From Cyathus striatus (lineage: Eukaryota > Basidiomycota > Agaricomycetes > Agaricales > Nidulariaceae): DNA of 64,000 bases. A program made the position numbers and the translations under genes. The stretch covers positions 868,001 through 932,000 of the forward strand of contig JAOVFP010000013.1 of NCBI GenBank assembly GCA_025738555.1. The letters run 5' to 3'. The notes under the pieces are model-generated. The model did no database searches. It was not told the DNA's origin and saw only the letters and a program-made list of their open reading frames with translations. This document shows positions 11,309-23,234 of this stretch, in pieces (position 1 is the stretch's first letter; each line of letters starts with the position of its first letter).

Positions 11309-13533
11309 ATGGCTGAAACTCATAACACTGCTCAAGCATTTTCCCAAGCACAGAATGTCTATGCACCAAATGCACAGATAAATACCATTGGGGGTAATCA
11401 AACCACTAGCACTGTCAATAACTACAATGTAATAAATGATCCTGAAATCTCAGAGAAAATTAAGCTGCTGCAGCCTATTGATCATAATTCAAGATATTAT
11501 CCTCTTAAATGTATGGAAGGGACTAGAGTTACCAAATTGAATAATATTTGTGGGTGGCTGGATGATTTTGGTATGTAGATATATTCATATTCATAGAACA
11601 ACTCAAATTAATGATTTACATAGATGATTCCACTCCAAATATTATGTGGATTACTGGTAGTCCTGGGACTGGGAAATCTGCAATTGCTTCTACTCTTGTT
11701 GAAAAACTTAGTTCAAAGGAATTGAAAAGACTTGGTGGCTGCCATTTTTTTAAGAGAGATGATAACACTTTGAGTGATGCAGCTGTAGTATGGAGAACTA
11801 TAGTTACAGATTTAGCATCAAAAACACAGTATTCCATTGTGAAGGGGAGTATTTCAGAACATCTGGATAACAACTTCAATCTTGGTGCAATTGAGTGGCA
11901 TTTCAAGCACCTGATTGCTGATACACTTACAACTTGTCATGGTGAATTGATGAAGTTCCCACCTGCATTTGTTATTGATGCACTGGATGAATGCAAATCC
12001 TTAAAAGATATCAGGAAAACTTTTAACAGTTGGATTGAACTTCCAAAGCATTATAAGCTGATATTAACAGGCAGACCAGGTTCTGAACCTGATATTGTTC
12101 AAAATCCTGAAAAATGTGTTGTTGTCAGACTAGAAACTGATTCAAAGCTTGACCCAGAAATTAATAGAAACATTTATAAGTTCTTAGAGCAATCTTTTGG
12201 AGTTCGCAGAGATGAGCTGCAGCTGGATTCAGTTCAAAGTGAATTAAATGAAATGGCAGAAAGAGCTGCAGGATTATTTATATGGGCATCCACAGCAATA
12301 AAGTACATTATAACCACACAATATACTGAAAATGAGGCATCACCAAGGGAGAAGCTTAACCAAGTATTATCTGGAGAGATAGACAATCCAGTTGATACAC
12401 TCTATCAGCAGATACTTGAAAACTCATTTGGGAAATGGCATAACAACAGAAAAGAAATTGTCACACAGGTTTTGGCTACTATTTATTTGGCAAAATCCCC
12501 ACTACCTAAAGATGAGCTTCAATACTTTCTTATAATTGATTGTGAAATGAAGTATTTGAAAGAAGAAATCAAAAGAATACTACATTTCCTTCAACCAGTA
12601 ACTGCAATAAACAATAACAGCATAGTGTTTCATCATTTAACTTTTGGAGAGTTTCTTATGAAATCACCTGAAATAAACATATTCTCAGTAAATGATGAAA
12701 AGCACATAAAGAGAATGGCAAAATCAACACTGGAGATTTTGAATAAGGAACTTGAATTCAATATTTGCAAGATTGAATCATCATATCTAATGAATGATAA
12801 TATTAATGAATTGGATGAAAAAATATATAAGTATATACCAATTCATCTTCAATATTGCAGCAAATATTGGAATTTACATTATGTGGAAATGATTGAAACC
12901 ATTGCTGGACCATTTGAAGGCCACAGTCATTGTGTGACATCAGTGGCATTCTCTCCAGATGGAACACAAGTGGTGTCTGGGTCACATGATACAACAGTCA
13001 GAGTGTGGAATGTGGCAAGTGGAGAAACCATTGCTGGACCATTTGAAGGCCACAGTCATTGGGTGTCATCAGTGGGATTCTCTCCAGATGGAACACAAGT
13101 GGTGTCTGGGTCAAGTGATAAAACAGTCAGAGTATTGGATTTAAAGACAGATTGTCTAAAAGTGGTTGACATATTCAGAAGTCCAAAAGTTTTTCTTGCT
13201 TGTGATAAAACAGGATGGGCAAGAGACGTCAATGGAAATGTACTATTCTGGGTACCTGCACATGATCAAAAATGTTTGTGTGGTTCACAAACCATACAAA
13301 TTATGTCTAGTTATGACATGTGTAAAATTAATTCCACAAACTTTGTATGTGGATCAGATTGGATTAAATGCAAAACTGACTCTCCTACTCTTCCCAAACA
13401 CCTTGATCATTCCATTTCTAATCTATCAAAAACATATATAATAGTGAATGATGTAAATGAATTAGTTGACAACAATATCAGTAATGGAGAGAAGAAGAGT
13501 AATCCATTATGTTGTGCCTGCATAATTATGTAG
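11309..13533 (+). CDS. NACHT-WD40 STAND (NLR-like) protein with C-terminal CaaX box
   Basis: Two exons (11,309-11,570 and 11,624-13,533) join across a 53-bp intron (GTATGT..ACATAG, phase 1) to give 723 residues. An N-terminal segment with NAQINTIGGNQ and VNNYN (about 16-42) resembles the short N/Q/G-rich motif found ahead of many basidiomycete NACHT domains. The NACHT NTPase has Walker A GSPGTGKS (99-106) and Walker B VIDALDEC (204-211), then ILTGRPG as a sensor-like motif. Only two WD40 repeats follow, each 43 residues and nearly identical (about 514-599). The tail ends NPLCCACIIM, so C720-I-I-M is a CaaX prenylation box with two more cysteines close by. Members of this family act as intracellular non-self sensors in fungi; that role is inferred here. 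The frame is intact although the coding exons contain only two CpG dinucleotides. Confidence 0.88.
11571..11623 (+). other. Intron of the NACHT-WD40 gene
   Basis: GTATGT donor and TTTACATAG acceptor; removal joins WLDDF to DDSTPN and puts the Walker A motif in frame with the N-terminal segment. Confidence 0.8.
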
Positions 13534-13542
13534 CATAGGTAG

Positions 13543-13860
13543 GTAGGCTTTTAGTTCCATTTTTTTAGTTTACTTTATATTGTTAGTAGTAACACCACTA
13601 ACATACAATATGTAATTTAAGTTAGTTATATTTTTAGTATGGAGAGTGTGTAATTCCCAATGTCACAATAGAACAATTGTAAAAATAATTAATTGCTTTT
13701 TCAGACTTTGGACAACCAGTATTCAATTCAATTCAATAGTAGTCAATACTTTTAAACACTAATTAGAACCCAAATACTAATTTCAGAAGGTTGTTTTATA
13801 GTGTGAATGGAAGTACAGCTTGTGCAGTGCTTCCTTTACTCTAGCCAAACTAACTACTTA
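13543..13860 (+). repeat. Inverted repeat arm, left (partner 16,625-16,985)
   Basis: Starting ten bases after the stop codon of the NACHT-WD40 gene, this AT-rich block aligns with the reverse complement of 16,625-16,985. Shared phrases include gttagtagtaacaccactaacata, ttcaattcaattcaatagta and gtgcagtgcttcctt. Differences are scattered, so the arms are diverged. The arms enclose R1 copy E. Confidence 0.7.
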
Positions 13861-14209
13861 TATACTATAATATTCTTGGCTGTACAGTATGTGTAAATAT
13901 AATAATCATGCTCTAAGGCTATCAATAACTTCCCAGGAGGTGTGGAGAACTATCCATATAGCAAACAATGTGGTAATATTGTGTTTCAGTGGCACCATGT
14001 TTATTGCAGCCACAGTACCATTGTGAGACACACTATTTTCAGTAAGTACTTGGTATAAATAGATCTGGAGTTACTGGTTCTTTCTGATGCACACATCAAT
14101 AGTATGTGGTGTCATACTATTCATACCTGTATGGATGCAATTGGGTCTCCATGCATGATACAAGAATTTGGTGTGAGGTGCACAATTCCTTGCATGTGAA
14201 TAGTAGAAG

Positions 14210-15690
14210 GCTGATACCATGGTGGATAGCATCACTCTTATGGGGTGTAGTGCAGGAACATATTCCAGCTGTTGACTTTGTGAACAAGTATGAACATGTG
14301 TTTGCTTTCAAGTACATCCTCCCCCACTTCCCTTTCCTATCTTATCAACCTGACTTGTACCCACCCCACTGCCAACAGTCAATTGTCTTTGCACACCTAG
14401 ATGCCACAGCTGCAAAATACAATTATATGAACTATGTCTTTACATGTGTTACATTCCTGCCTAAAACCTGCCCTCATCCTCATCAATATCTTTCTCCATG
14501 TTCATGCACAGCACAGTGTAGGATTGGGTCATGCATTTGTGTTGGGGGCAGTTTTGGGTTGTGCACAGTGTGCTGTGTGTGGATTGATGGAGGTGGGGTT
14601 CTGTGTTACTTTGGATGTTGGGCCTCTGCTGGGTTGGTAATTGTGGATGTGTTTTTAGGTGGACATGATGGGTGTATGCATTGTCAGTATATACACTGTC
14701 AGTTCCTGTTGGAGTTATCCTGGTTTTCAACCCCTCCCTCTCCTTTGTTCTTCATGCATTGTGGGCATCTTGCTGGGTGGGGTTGTGGGGTGCTTTGAGC
14801 CTTTGTGGAGTTGGGAAGGCTTAGACTTGTGCTGAATTTTGACTTCCCCCCTCCCCTCTCTTTTCTGTGTGTATCCCTGGGTAGGGGTTGTTCTGTGCTT
14901 TGGGTGTTCATTGGTGCAGATTGTGCTGCTTATTTCCATCAGAGCCATGCTGGATTTTGACTCCCCTTCCTTTGTCCTTCATGCACATACTCACTGGGTG
15001 GGAGTTGTACTATGCTTTGGCCCTTTGTTGAGTTGGGCTGGGATTGTGTCTGTACAGCTATATATGTGATTGTTGGTCATTGAAGTTGTGCCAGCTTTCA
15101 ACCTCCCCTCCTTCATCCTCCATGTGTCATGTGTGCATGGTTGGGCATGCATTGTGACTGCTGTGGCTGGATGGGGCATTGCTTCATATCCATTACCTTC
15201 ATGTTCCTGACTGTGGGGATGTGTCTCATGCACTACATTGAGTTGTGCTGGGGACTCTCCCCCTCTCCTCCTTTCTCCTCCTTTCTCTCTATTCTGTCAT
15301 TCCTTCCTCCCCTATCTCCAACCAAATTAATCCTCCCTTGCTCCCAACAACAGGTAGTCAAAACTAACAATCTTACAGCTCATGGGATGGTGCATTGGGT
15401 GGGGCAGGCATTGGTGGTCAGGGGGTTCTGGTGGGCAATGAAGGTGTGGGGCCTTCTAGGGAGGAGTTTGGTGGTTTGTGACCCTGAGCCTGGGACACTG
15501 AAGGTGGGCATGGCAATACACTGTTACTCTGGGAAGAGGTTGTAATATTTTTTCTTTCTTTCTACATGTTTGATGTTTTGCATATACATTTTCTTGTACC
15601 ATTTTTATCTTCATTTTTTTTCATGTACTTTTAGTTGGTTTTATGCTGAACTTATGCAAACACTTGTCTCCAAAGAACTAAGCCTTACTG
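14210..15690 (+). repeat. Dispersed repeat family R1, copy E (CpG-free)
   Basis: Inverted copy of 6,820-8,300. The acceptor-like site followed by GTAGTCAAAACTAAC is at 15,344-15,370. I find no CpG dinucleotide between 14,210 and 15,690, while copy C has many; sites reading CG in C read TG or CA here. No intact protein is called. Confidence 0.75.
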
Positions 15691-15835
15691 AGTATTACTG
15701 CTCACAGTGCTGTAATTGCTGATGCTGATCAAGATGTTGATATGCCAGCTTTTAGAATATTGCTATTTTTCGCTTTTATTAGTTTATTTTATTCAAACTT
15801 CTATATTATCTGTGCAGGAGGCACCCCATGAGTAC

Positions 15836-15965
15836 AAGAGTTGGAACAAGTCCCAAGTTGCCAACTATAGTATTTTCTATTAAATATACTACTAAGGGAA
15901 GAGTACAAGGGCTGGGGCTGAGGCCTGTGCCACCAGCTAAAGTATCTACTTGATACAACTAAGGG
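15836..15965 (+). repeat. Direct repeat, copy 1 (copy 2 at 17,095-17,230)
   Basis: Two internal sub-units of about 65-70 bp (caagagttgg..caagtcc..aactatagtatt, then caagggctggggctgaggcc..agctaaagtat) recur at 17,095-17,230. Confidence 0.6.
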
Positions 15966-16624
15966 TATGGAACAATATATTACATGGGCTGCTGGTCTCC
16001 TGCACTTATTAAATATGCTATATTCATTTCTCAGTAGCCACCAAGCTACTTATTCAATTATTATTATTCTCTGATAAAAGCTGTTGCACAACTCTTGTAT
16101 GCCTTGAACAGTATTCCAGCAAAAAGCCAAATGTGTCATGTGCCACTGTATGTAACTCCAAAAAAATTCCCAATTAGGGTACATAAGCTGGGATTGCTCT
16201 GATCCATAGTCTTAATGAATGAGTTTCATACCACTTGTATCAGAAACTGAATGGCTGCACTAGAGACATGTGCAAAACCATATGGGATGCTGTGAGTGAA
16301 ACCACCAAGTATGGCACATATTCCATTACACACTATTGATGTGCACATCACAAAGAAGCCATTAACTCCGAAATTCCATGTAACTGAGTGCATACCTACA
16401 TGCACATGTACCAAGCTAGTACCAATGCTGCAGCATTGGAGGTGCCTCTGAAACAAGGTGTATCCATATGGTTTGCCATATGGAGGGTTCTACACACCTC
16501 TGAAGGACTTATGGACAGTCTTAGAAATAGCATACACAGTCTATTTACAATTACAATACAATATTTACCATTAAAAGTAAAGTAGGTGGAATTTTAGTAT
16601 ATAACTTAGGGATTGTAAAATAGG

Positions 16625-16985
16625 GAAAGCAAGTACTGCACAAGCCGTCTTCTGTTCTCAAAGTAGAGTAATGTTTTGAAATCAGTATCCAAAGTTTTGA
16701 TTAGAATTTGAAGTGCTGAGTACTATTGAATTGAGTTGAATATTGGTTATCTGAGTTTTTGAACTAGTACTGCAATTGAAGTATTAAAACCAAGTCTTAG
16801 AAATCAAGCTATAGTTTTTAACATTGTTCTATTTCATTATTGCTAACCAGATACCCTTTGTACTAAATATATTTAACATAAATACATATTTTATGTTGGT
16901 GGTGCTACTACTGACATAATAAAGTACTACTAAAAGTTAGTCATATCAATGTTATGGACCCATTAGGTAGGCTTGAGCTTTCCAC
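16625..16985 (-). repeat. Inverted repeat arm, right (partner 13,543-13,860)
   Basis: Reverse complement of the left arm, with phrases such as actattgaattgagttgaat and tatgttggtggtgctacta. Outer flank 16,950-17,035 also matches 6,600-6,700. Confidence 0.7.
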
Positions 16986-17094
16986 TAGAGCAGAATGTAC
17001 CTTGGTTGTGATACACCTAGTAAAATAATAAGACTATTTTTCGAAATATAATAGCCATGTAGTATCAGTAATATAGTATAGTGAATCAAGCCCA

Positions 17095-17230
17095 AGAGTC
17101 CAAGAGTTGGGGCGAGTCCTGAGCTGTTAGCTAAAGTATTCTACTCAAGTACACTATCAAGGGAGGAGTCCAAGGGCTGGGGTTGAGTCCTGTGCTGCCA
17201 GTCAAAGTATCACCTCTGATATGAATTAAG
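17095..17230 (+). repeat. Direct repeat, copy 2
   Basis: Second copy of the two-sub-unit repeat at 15,836-15,965 (caagagttggggcgagtcc, then caagggctggggttgagtcc..gtcaaagtat). Confidence 0.6.
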
Positions 17231-17336
17231 GGATTCAAAATGACAACAATATATTTGGGCAGCTCAATGATTCCTGTATAAATTACCAGTACTAGATAGC
17301 TATACTATACAGAAAAGTAGAATCCTGAATGTGCTA

Positions 17337-17959
17337 CTATGGAACATATCTGTACCCTCCTTGCACCACCAGTAATGTCCCCAGTACTAAGTCAGAGTTG
17401 CCATGAGGGAGTATATGATTGAATGAATGTGGTGAATGGGACTCAGCACCTGGCTCAATAATTTTAGGTTCCAGTGAAAGCACAGGTTCAAGTGTAATAC
17501 CAAAAGGGAATTTATTGGAAACTGTGTCAGCCATTGGTGGGTCATGAGTAGAGGTGGATAGCTGTTTCCAGGTGTTGTGACAATCATCATAAGCCTTCCA
17601 CCAAATATCCTCCAGTTTGGTGTCAATCACAATAGAATCAAATGAATAGTTGATGTTTTGACTATGAGAGATGTTGTCCAGTGAGTCTGGTGCTTTATTT
17701 TCAGGTGCAGAATAAAATAGGCCTCCAGCAACAGCATGCTGAACACAATTGAAGGCATTAAGATGAAGAGCATCAGTCTCGTCACTAGAACAATCACTGA
17801 TAGACTCCAAGTGTTCAAGTATAACCTTCTCACTTATATCTTCCTCCATGAAATCATCGCTAGAATGTGGATGAGTTGTATCTGATGTTTTGTGAACAGC
17901 ACAATTTTTACACATATTGGTAAAATGGTCATCTCTACTGTCCTTACATTCATGAAGCA
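17337..17959 (-). pseudogene. Helitron Rep protein fragment, downstream part
   Basis: The minus-strand frame begins HECKDSRDDHF, which in fungal Helitron proteins directly follows NMQVL; that motif lies at the other side of the retrotransposon, near 25,553. The frame runs about 200 residues (acidic, serine-rich, with IWWKAYDDCHNTW) to a stop at 17,337. The PIF1-type helicase that should follow is absent, so this Helitron is truncated. It is the displaced half of the element at 25,548-27,253. Confidence 0.75.
17955..17959. repeat. Target-site duplication AAGCA, left
   Basis: AAGCA abuts the LTR start at 17,960 and is repeated at 25,548-25,552 straight after the other LTR. Five bases is the usual size for Ty3/Gypsy integration. 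Confidence 0.9.
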
Positions 17960-18723
17960 TGTTATGTACCGATTCTCTTCCTGCTTAGAAGTGGTTGTGA
18001 AGGTGCCCAGAGGGTGTGGGAAAACTATAATGGAAACCCGAAGTGAGTACGGGTACAGGAATGGGAGCAGGAGTGCAGAAGTGAACTGTGGCTTCAGCGT
18101 ATGTGCTGTGCCGCCTGGATATCCCCAGGGAATGGTTCGTATTTCACAACAGACAATATCCAATGTAAGGAAACATTCCAGAGTATGCGAGGGGCTTTGC
18201 CACTATACTAGGCAGTGGGGGAGAGACCTGAAGGAAAACCTGGAGCAGGTTTCGGAACTTAGAGTAGGAAGAAAGTGTACAGAATTGATACAAATACTGA
18301 AGACTACCTAGTACATTTGGAAGGCTATTTATATGTACTAGTAAGATGTAGGTATGAATCCAGAGACAGAATACTAAGTGTAAGTAAATGAAATAAAGAC
18401 TGGGTGAAGAGGAGTAGTGGCGCAAATGACACACTCAGAATGAAGAATAAGAAACTAAACTACATTGACCATAATGAAACATACAAGTGAGAATGGAAGA
18501 GAGGAGTAATGGTATAATGACGTAGTGAGGCCGTCATAAGAGAAACTATGTATCCGGAGTATCTGATAGAAAACCCAATGGGTTCCAAGTATGTTCCTGG
18601 GCAGGAACATTGGGAAGTGTAAACCCAAAGCAGGTACATTCCGGGAATGGACTGGGTAAGTTGGAAGGTCATGTGGGGACCTTTGGTAATGTCGGCACAA
18701 TATAGCTGGGCATGGATATAACA
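17960..18723 (-). repeat. 3' LTR (764 bp)
   Basis: Begins TGTTATGTACC and ends GGATATAACA on the plus strand. Same length as the other LTR. Differences from it that I compared are transitions, several of them TG in one copy against CA in the other. Confidence 0.92.
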
Positions 18724-19536
18724 GTATCCCCCTTTTTGGGCTGAGCCCACGAGGTCATTGTGTGTGCAAGAAAATATAACTAAAAATAATACAAGAAATC
18801 CTATTGGTCAGTAAATGTTCAAATAAGAGAATGAGAGCACATCTGATTCCTTTGGCAAGGAAAGTAGTAAAGGTGTGAACTACAAGTTCCAGAGTAAGTT
18901 CCAGCAAGTTGAAGCTGTATCTGAGACCAAGACCAATCAACCCTACTCATGGGTGCAGTGGGAACATGTAAGTTGATGTTCCAGGAGTAGCCAATCCTTC
19001 TGGATGTTCTGAAATGGGAAGCAAGCTTGGTTGCTTCATGGATTGAACAACCAATGAAGATGAGCATCAGAAGTGGGTTGGAAGTGTCAGAAGTGGTGGA
19101 TGAGGTCCAGGATAAATGCGAAAAGTAGCAGGGACTGCTAGGGAAAATGCAGGAAGCATTGGAAGATGGCATAGTCAATCAAGTAGAGTCACAGATATGG
19201 TGATGCCAATTGCCAGGTGGTAGGTGAACTCAATAAGTTGTCCTGAGATGTTTCCAAGGTATCCAGGCACGTCATTCATGTTTCCAATATTGAAACCTTG
19301 CTTGTGGAATGCCTTCGGGATCCAGATGCATACAAGGAAGATGTAACAGGTGTCAGAAATGCGTCAGAAGGTGAGGTAGTTCCTCAGGTCAAGTCGCAAA
19401 TGCAGCAGGAGTGATGGAATTGGTCGTAACACTACCAATGAATTAATGTACTTGTATCTTGTTTTTTGCTTGTTATTCATTGTTTTTGGTTTTTGTATAA
19501 AGTGAAACTGCAAGTGGATCATAAGTAGTGTGAAAG
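18724..19536 (-). other. Retrotransposon 3' non-coding region with polypurine tract
   Basis: The stretch lies between the pol stop and the 3' LTR. On the minus strand AAAAAGGGGGATAC (18,724-18,737) abuts the LTR and is the likely plus-strand primer. Small open frames here match nothing recognisable. Confidence 0.7.
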
Positions 19537-22500
19537 TTAAGAAATAGAAGTAGGGCCAGGCTTATCTGGATAGTGGGAGTGGAACTCTTTGATGATATCC
19601 ATAGTGTGTTCCAGTTCTGTGGCTGGAAGCCATGAGAACTCTTCATCAGTCCCTTCATACCCTAACCAGTGTATGTAGTACCTCAGTTTGCAATGCAAAC
19701 GACAATCCAGTTTAGAGTCCAAGATTTCCAAGACCTCATATTCAATATCACCATCAACCTGGACAGGTGGTAGTGGTGGAATAATGCAATCTGGGATAGT
19801 ATTTTCAGTATTGGGTTCAAGCATGGATACATGGAATACTGGGTGGACTGCATGAAATTGTTCTGGAAGGTGCAAGGTATGCGAATGCGATCTGGCAAGT
19901 GCAATGACTTCAAAAGGTCCTAGGAACTTTTCTGCAAGTTTCTGGGATGGCCAGGTTGTCTGGAAGTACTCAGCTTTAACATATACCTTTGTCCTGATGG
20001 GGAATGCGAGTGTGGGTTTGTGATGCGCATCAGTGGGTGCTTGGTAACATTTCTGTGCACTGAGTATTTCGGTCTGAAGCATCTCGTGAAGTTCCTTGAG
20101 GTTTACTGCAAAGTGCCAGGCATGAGCGGAAGTGAGATCACATTCTGGATGTATCACAAGGTTTGGGTGATAACCCTTGTTTGCATAGAATGGTGAAATT
20201 CCTGTGGTTGCACTTGGTGCATTATTGTAAGTAAATTCAGTAAGAGGTAAGAGATCACACCAGTTATCCTGCTGGTAGTTGCAGTAGGCCTGAAGGTATT
20301 GTTCCAGAGTTTGATTGGTGTGTTCTGTTTGGCCATTGCCTTTGGGGTGATAACCCAAGGTGAAATGTAAAGTGATGCCGAGGGCCATACCAAGGGAACA
20401 GAAGAAATGCAACACAAACTCAGAATCACAATCGGAAGTGATGTGTTCCAGGACTCCATGCTTGGAAAAGACATGAAGTATGAATAGAAGCACAAGGTTG
20501 GAAGAAGAGCAAGTGGTATGAGTGGGAATGAAGATAGACTGCTTGGAGAAATGATCCATGATAACAAGTATAGAATCATACTTGGAAGCCAATGATTTTG
20601 GAAGTTGATCTATGAAATCCATAGATATCGAATGCCATGGGCATCCTGGAACTGGGAGTTGTTTCAGGGTTCCGTATGGGCGGTGGCACTGTGGTTTAGA
20701 ACACATGCAAGTATTACAAGACTTACAATAGTCCTTTACAAACATCTGTATAAGCGGCCAAGTATATTCATGTCAAATTAGCTTGAGGGTCTTGTTCTGT
20801 CCAAGGTGTCCTGAAAGCGGGTGGTCGTGTTTGTACTGTAAAACCTGAAGCCAAAGGGTTCTGGAGTCCGGAACATAGATCCAGTTATCTAGACGGAGGA
20901 AACCATCTGGAGTTACAGTCCAACAATTCTCAGGAGTCCACATTTGGATAACTGCGACTGGGTCATTAGGGAGAGCTGATAATATATCAGTATGTAACTG
21001 TTCAATGTCCATGATGATACTAGCGCAAAGAGCAGGTACAATAAGTGAGGTTGCTCAGAAAGAAGTAATAAGCTGTTTCTGAGTGAACACTGGACAATAG
21101 TTATGTGGATTAACCTTAGTGTAGTCACTATCCCCCTCTTTAGGGTAGATGTCCCATCGTCTAGTCAGAGCATCCAGCTTCGCCCTGAGTTTTCCAGGTC
21201 GAAAGTGGATAACTAGATTGAACTGGGAAAGATACTCAGACCATCAGGCTTGTCATTGGGACAAGATCTTGGTTGTGGAAAAGTATTCCAAGTTCTTGTG
21301 GTCTGTGATGACGTTGATGGGTGAACCAGAACCTTCCAGGTAATGATGCCAGACTTGGAATGCTTCAAAGATGGCAAGCAATTCCTTGTCATGAGTGTCA
21401 TAGTTTAACTTGGGAGGTGTAAAGGTTTGCAAGTGGAAAGCGATAGGGTGAATCTCACCATCATCGGAAACTATAGACAGGATAGCAGCCAACACATAAT
21501 CCGAAGCGTCGGTTTCCATGATGAGCTGCTTGTCAGGAACCCAATGAGTAAGGATGGGTACTGACATGAAAGTGTCCTTAAGTTCAGTGAAAGCGGAACA
21601 GCATTTTTCTGAGAAGTTCCACAGATTACCCTTCCAGGTAAGGCAGGTGAGTGGAACAACTATGTTGGAATAGTTGTATATAAAACACCGATAGAAATTA
21701 GCGAACCCAAAGAAAGATTAAATGTCTTTTACTTTTATTGGTTCAGGCCATTCTTGAATAGTCTTCACCTTTGTTGGAGACATGGTGAGACTGTTGGGCA
21801 ATAGTATATATCCGAGATATTCCACAGATTCTGAGTGGAACTCACACTTATCCGTGTGTGTGTACAACCCATGCTTCTGGAGTCAACACAAGACTTCCCT
21901 AACATGTTGGCAATGTTGCACAAGGTTATCAGAGTATATAAGGATGTCATCCAAATAAACTATGATGCACACATCGAGAAGATCTTTGAAAACATCATTC
22001 ATGAAGTGTTGGAAACCCGTGGGTGCATTGGAAAGTCTGAAGGGCATGACTAGCCATTCAAAGGATTTGTAGCGAGTCTGGAAAGTGGTTTTCCATTCAT
22101 CATCCTTGGCAATGCAGACCAGGTGGTACACATGACACAGGTCAATCTTGGTGTAGATACAGGTGCAATGGGGACTGTCAAGCAAATCTGAAATGAGTGG
22201 CAAAGGATAACAATCCTTTTTAGAAATAGTGTTCAACCCACGGAAATCCACACAAAGCCGAAGCGATCTGTCCTTCTTGTGGACAAAAAGGATGGGAGCC
22301 CCATGCAGAGAGTGTGAAGGTTGAATGAATCCAATCCGGATATGTTCATCAATGAATTCCTGAAGAGTGGAAAGCTCAGATTGGGAAAGGGAATAGATCT
22401 GACCTACAGGAGGTGAAGCACCTTCCTCTAGGTTGATCTTTAAGTCATAGGGATGGTGAGGGGCAAGTGTATCTGCCCAGGACTTGCTAAATACATCAGT

Positions 22501-23234
22501 GAACTCATGATACTCAGATGGTATGGAAGAGAGATCTGGAGCTTCCTCTGGATTGAGGGTGGCAGTGGAAGTGACAGCACCAAGCTGGATACAGAAAGTC
22601 TGTGCTCCCTCTAAACAGCATGCACGCGAGAAGGCAGCACCGTTTATTAGTGAAATGCTAGGAGGAGGTGGCAGAGACTCATCAGAAGTGACCAGAGATG
22701 GATCCTCAGAAGCGGAACCTGGTTCCGAGATCTCAGATTTGAGTGGAAGTTGCTCAGAAGTGACTGGAGTCCAGAATGTTAATGAGCCTGATACCCAGTC
22801 AATCAATGGATTGAAGCGGGTGAGCCAATTGTATCCTAGGACTGCAGAACACACGGAATCAAGAGGTGTCACATAGAGTTCAACTGTAATACATTCACTG
22901 GTAGGAAATAGTACAGGCAGTGTAATGAACTCAGTTATAACATGATTGGTGGTGCCATCAAAAAGTCTGAGAGCGATAGGTGGAGTAGGTGAGGTAGGAA
23001 TAGCATGTGTCTGAATGAAAGATGAATCCATAAAACAATGGGTAGAACCCGAATCGACTAGAGTGCTATATGAAATTGTACAGGGTGTAGGGAGAGCATG
23101 GATGGTACTACAAAGCAGAATATGAAGGGCATTGGGGTTGGAAAGAGTGGAAGCATTGAGTCTTACCTGCATTGGCTGTGCACAAGGGGGAACAACACAG
23201 TCCTCAGCTTGTGTGGTGTCCAGAGGACCACTCC
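19537..23234 (-). pseudogene. Retrotransposon pol: protease, RT, RNase H, integrase, chromodomain
   Basis: All segments lie in one minus-strand frame. Protease: LVDSGSTHCF just below 23,080. Reverse transcriptase: LRLCVDFRGLN, the catalytic Asp in TKIDL, and YLDDILIY near 21,957. RNase H: METDASDY and DHKNLEYF. Integrase: an H-H-C-C type zinc motif around 20,700-20,840, then a DDE core with MDFID, a degenerate TSDCDSEF and GNGQTEH. The C-terminal KLRYYIHWLGYEGTDEEFSW stretch is a chromodomain. In-frame stops are at 21,883, 21,718, 21,253, 21,244, 21,055 and 20,773. Five read TGA where an Arg (CGA) is expected and one reads TAA where Gln (CAA) is expected. Many conserved Arg positions are Cys, His or Gln. 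Confidence 0.9.

Noticed and set aside
16226..16456. 76-codon minus-strand frame as the missing Helitron helicase
   Set aside because: No Walker motifs or PIF1-type sequence; the frame is short and hydrophobic.
17892..18750. Open frames within the LTRs
   Set aside because: They lie in LTR sequence, repeat in the other LTR with different lengths and run across the element boundary.
22523..22876. Plus-strand frame of 117 codons
   Set aside because: It is antisense to the protease-RT region of pol, which has clear motifs on the other strand.
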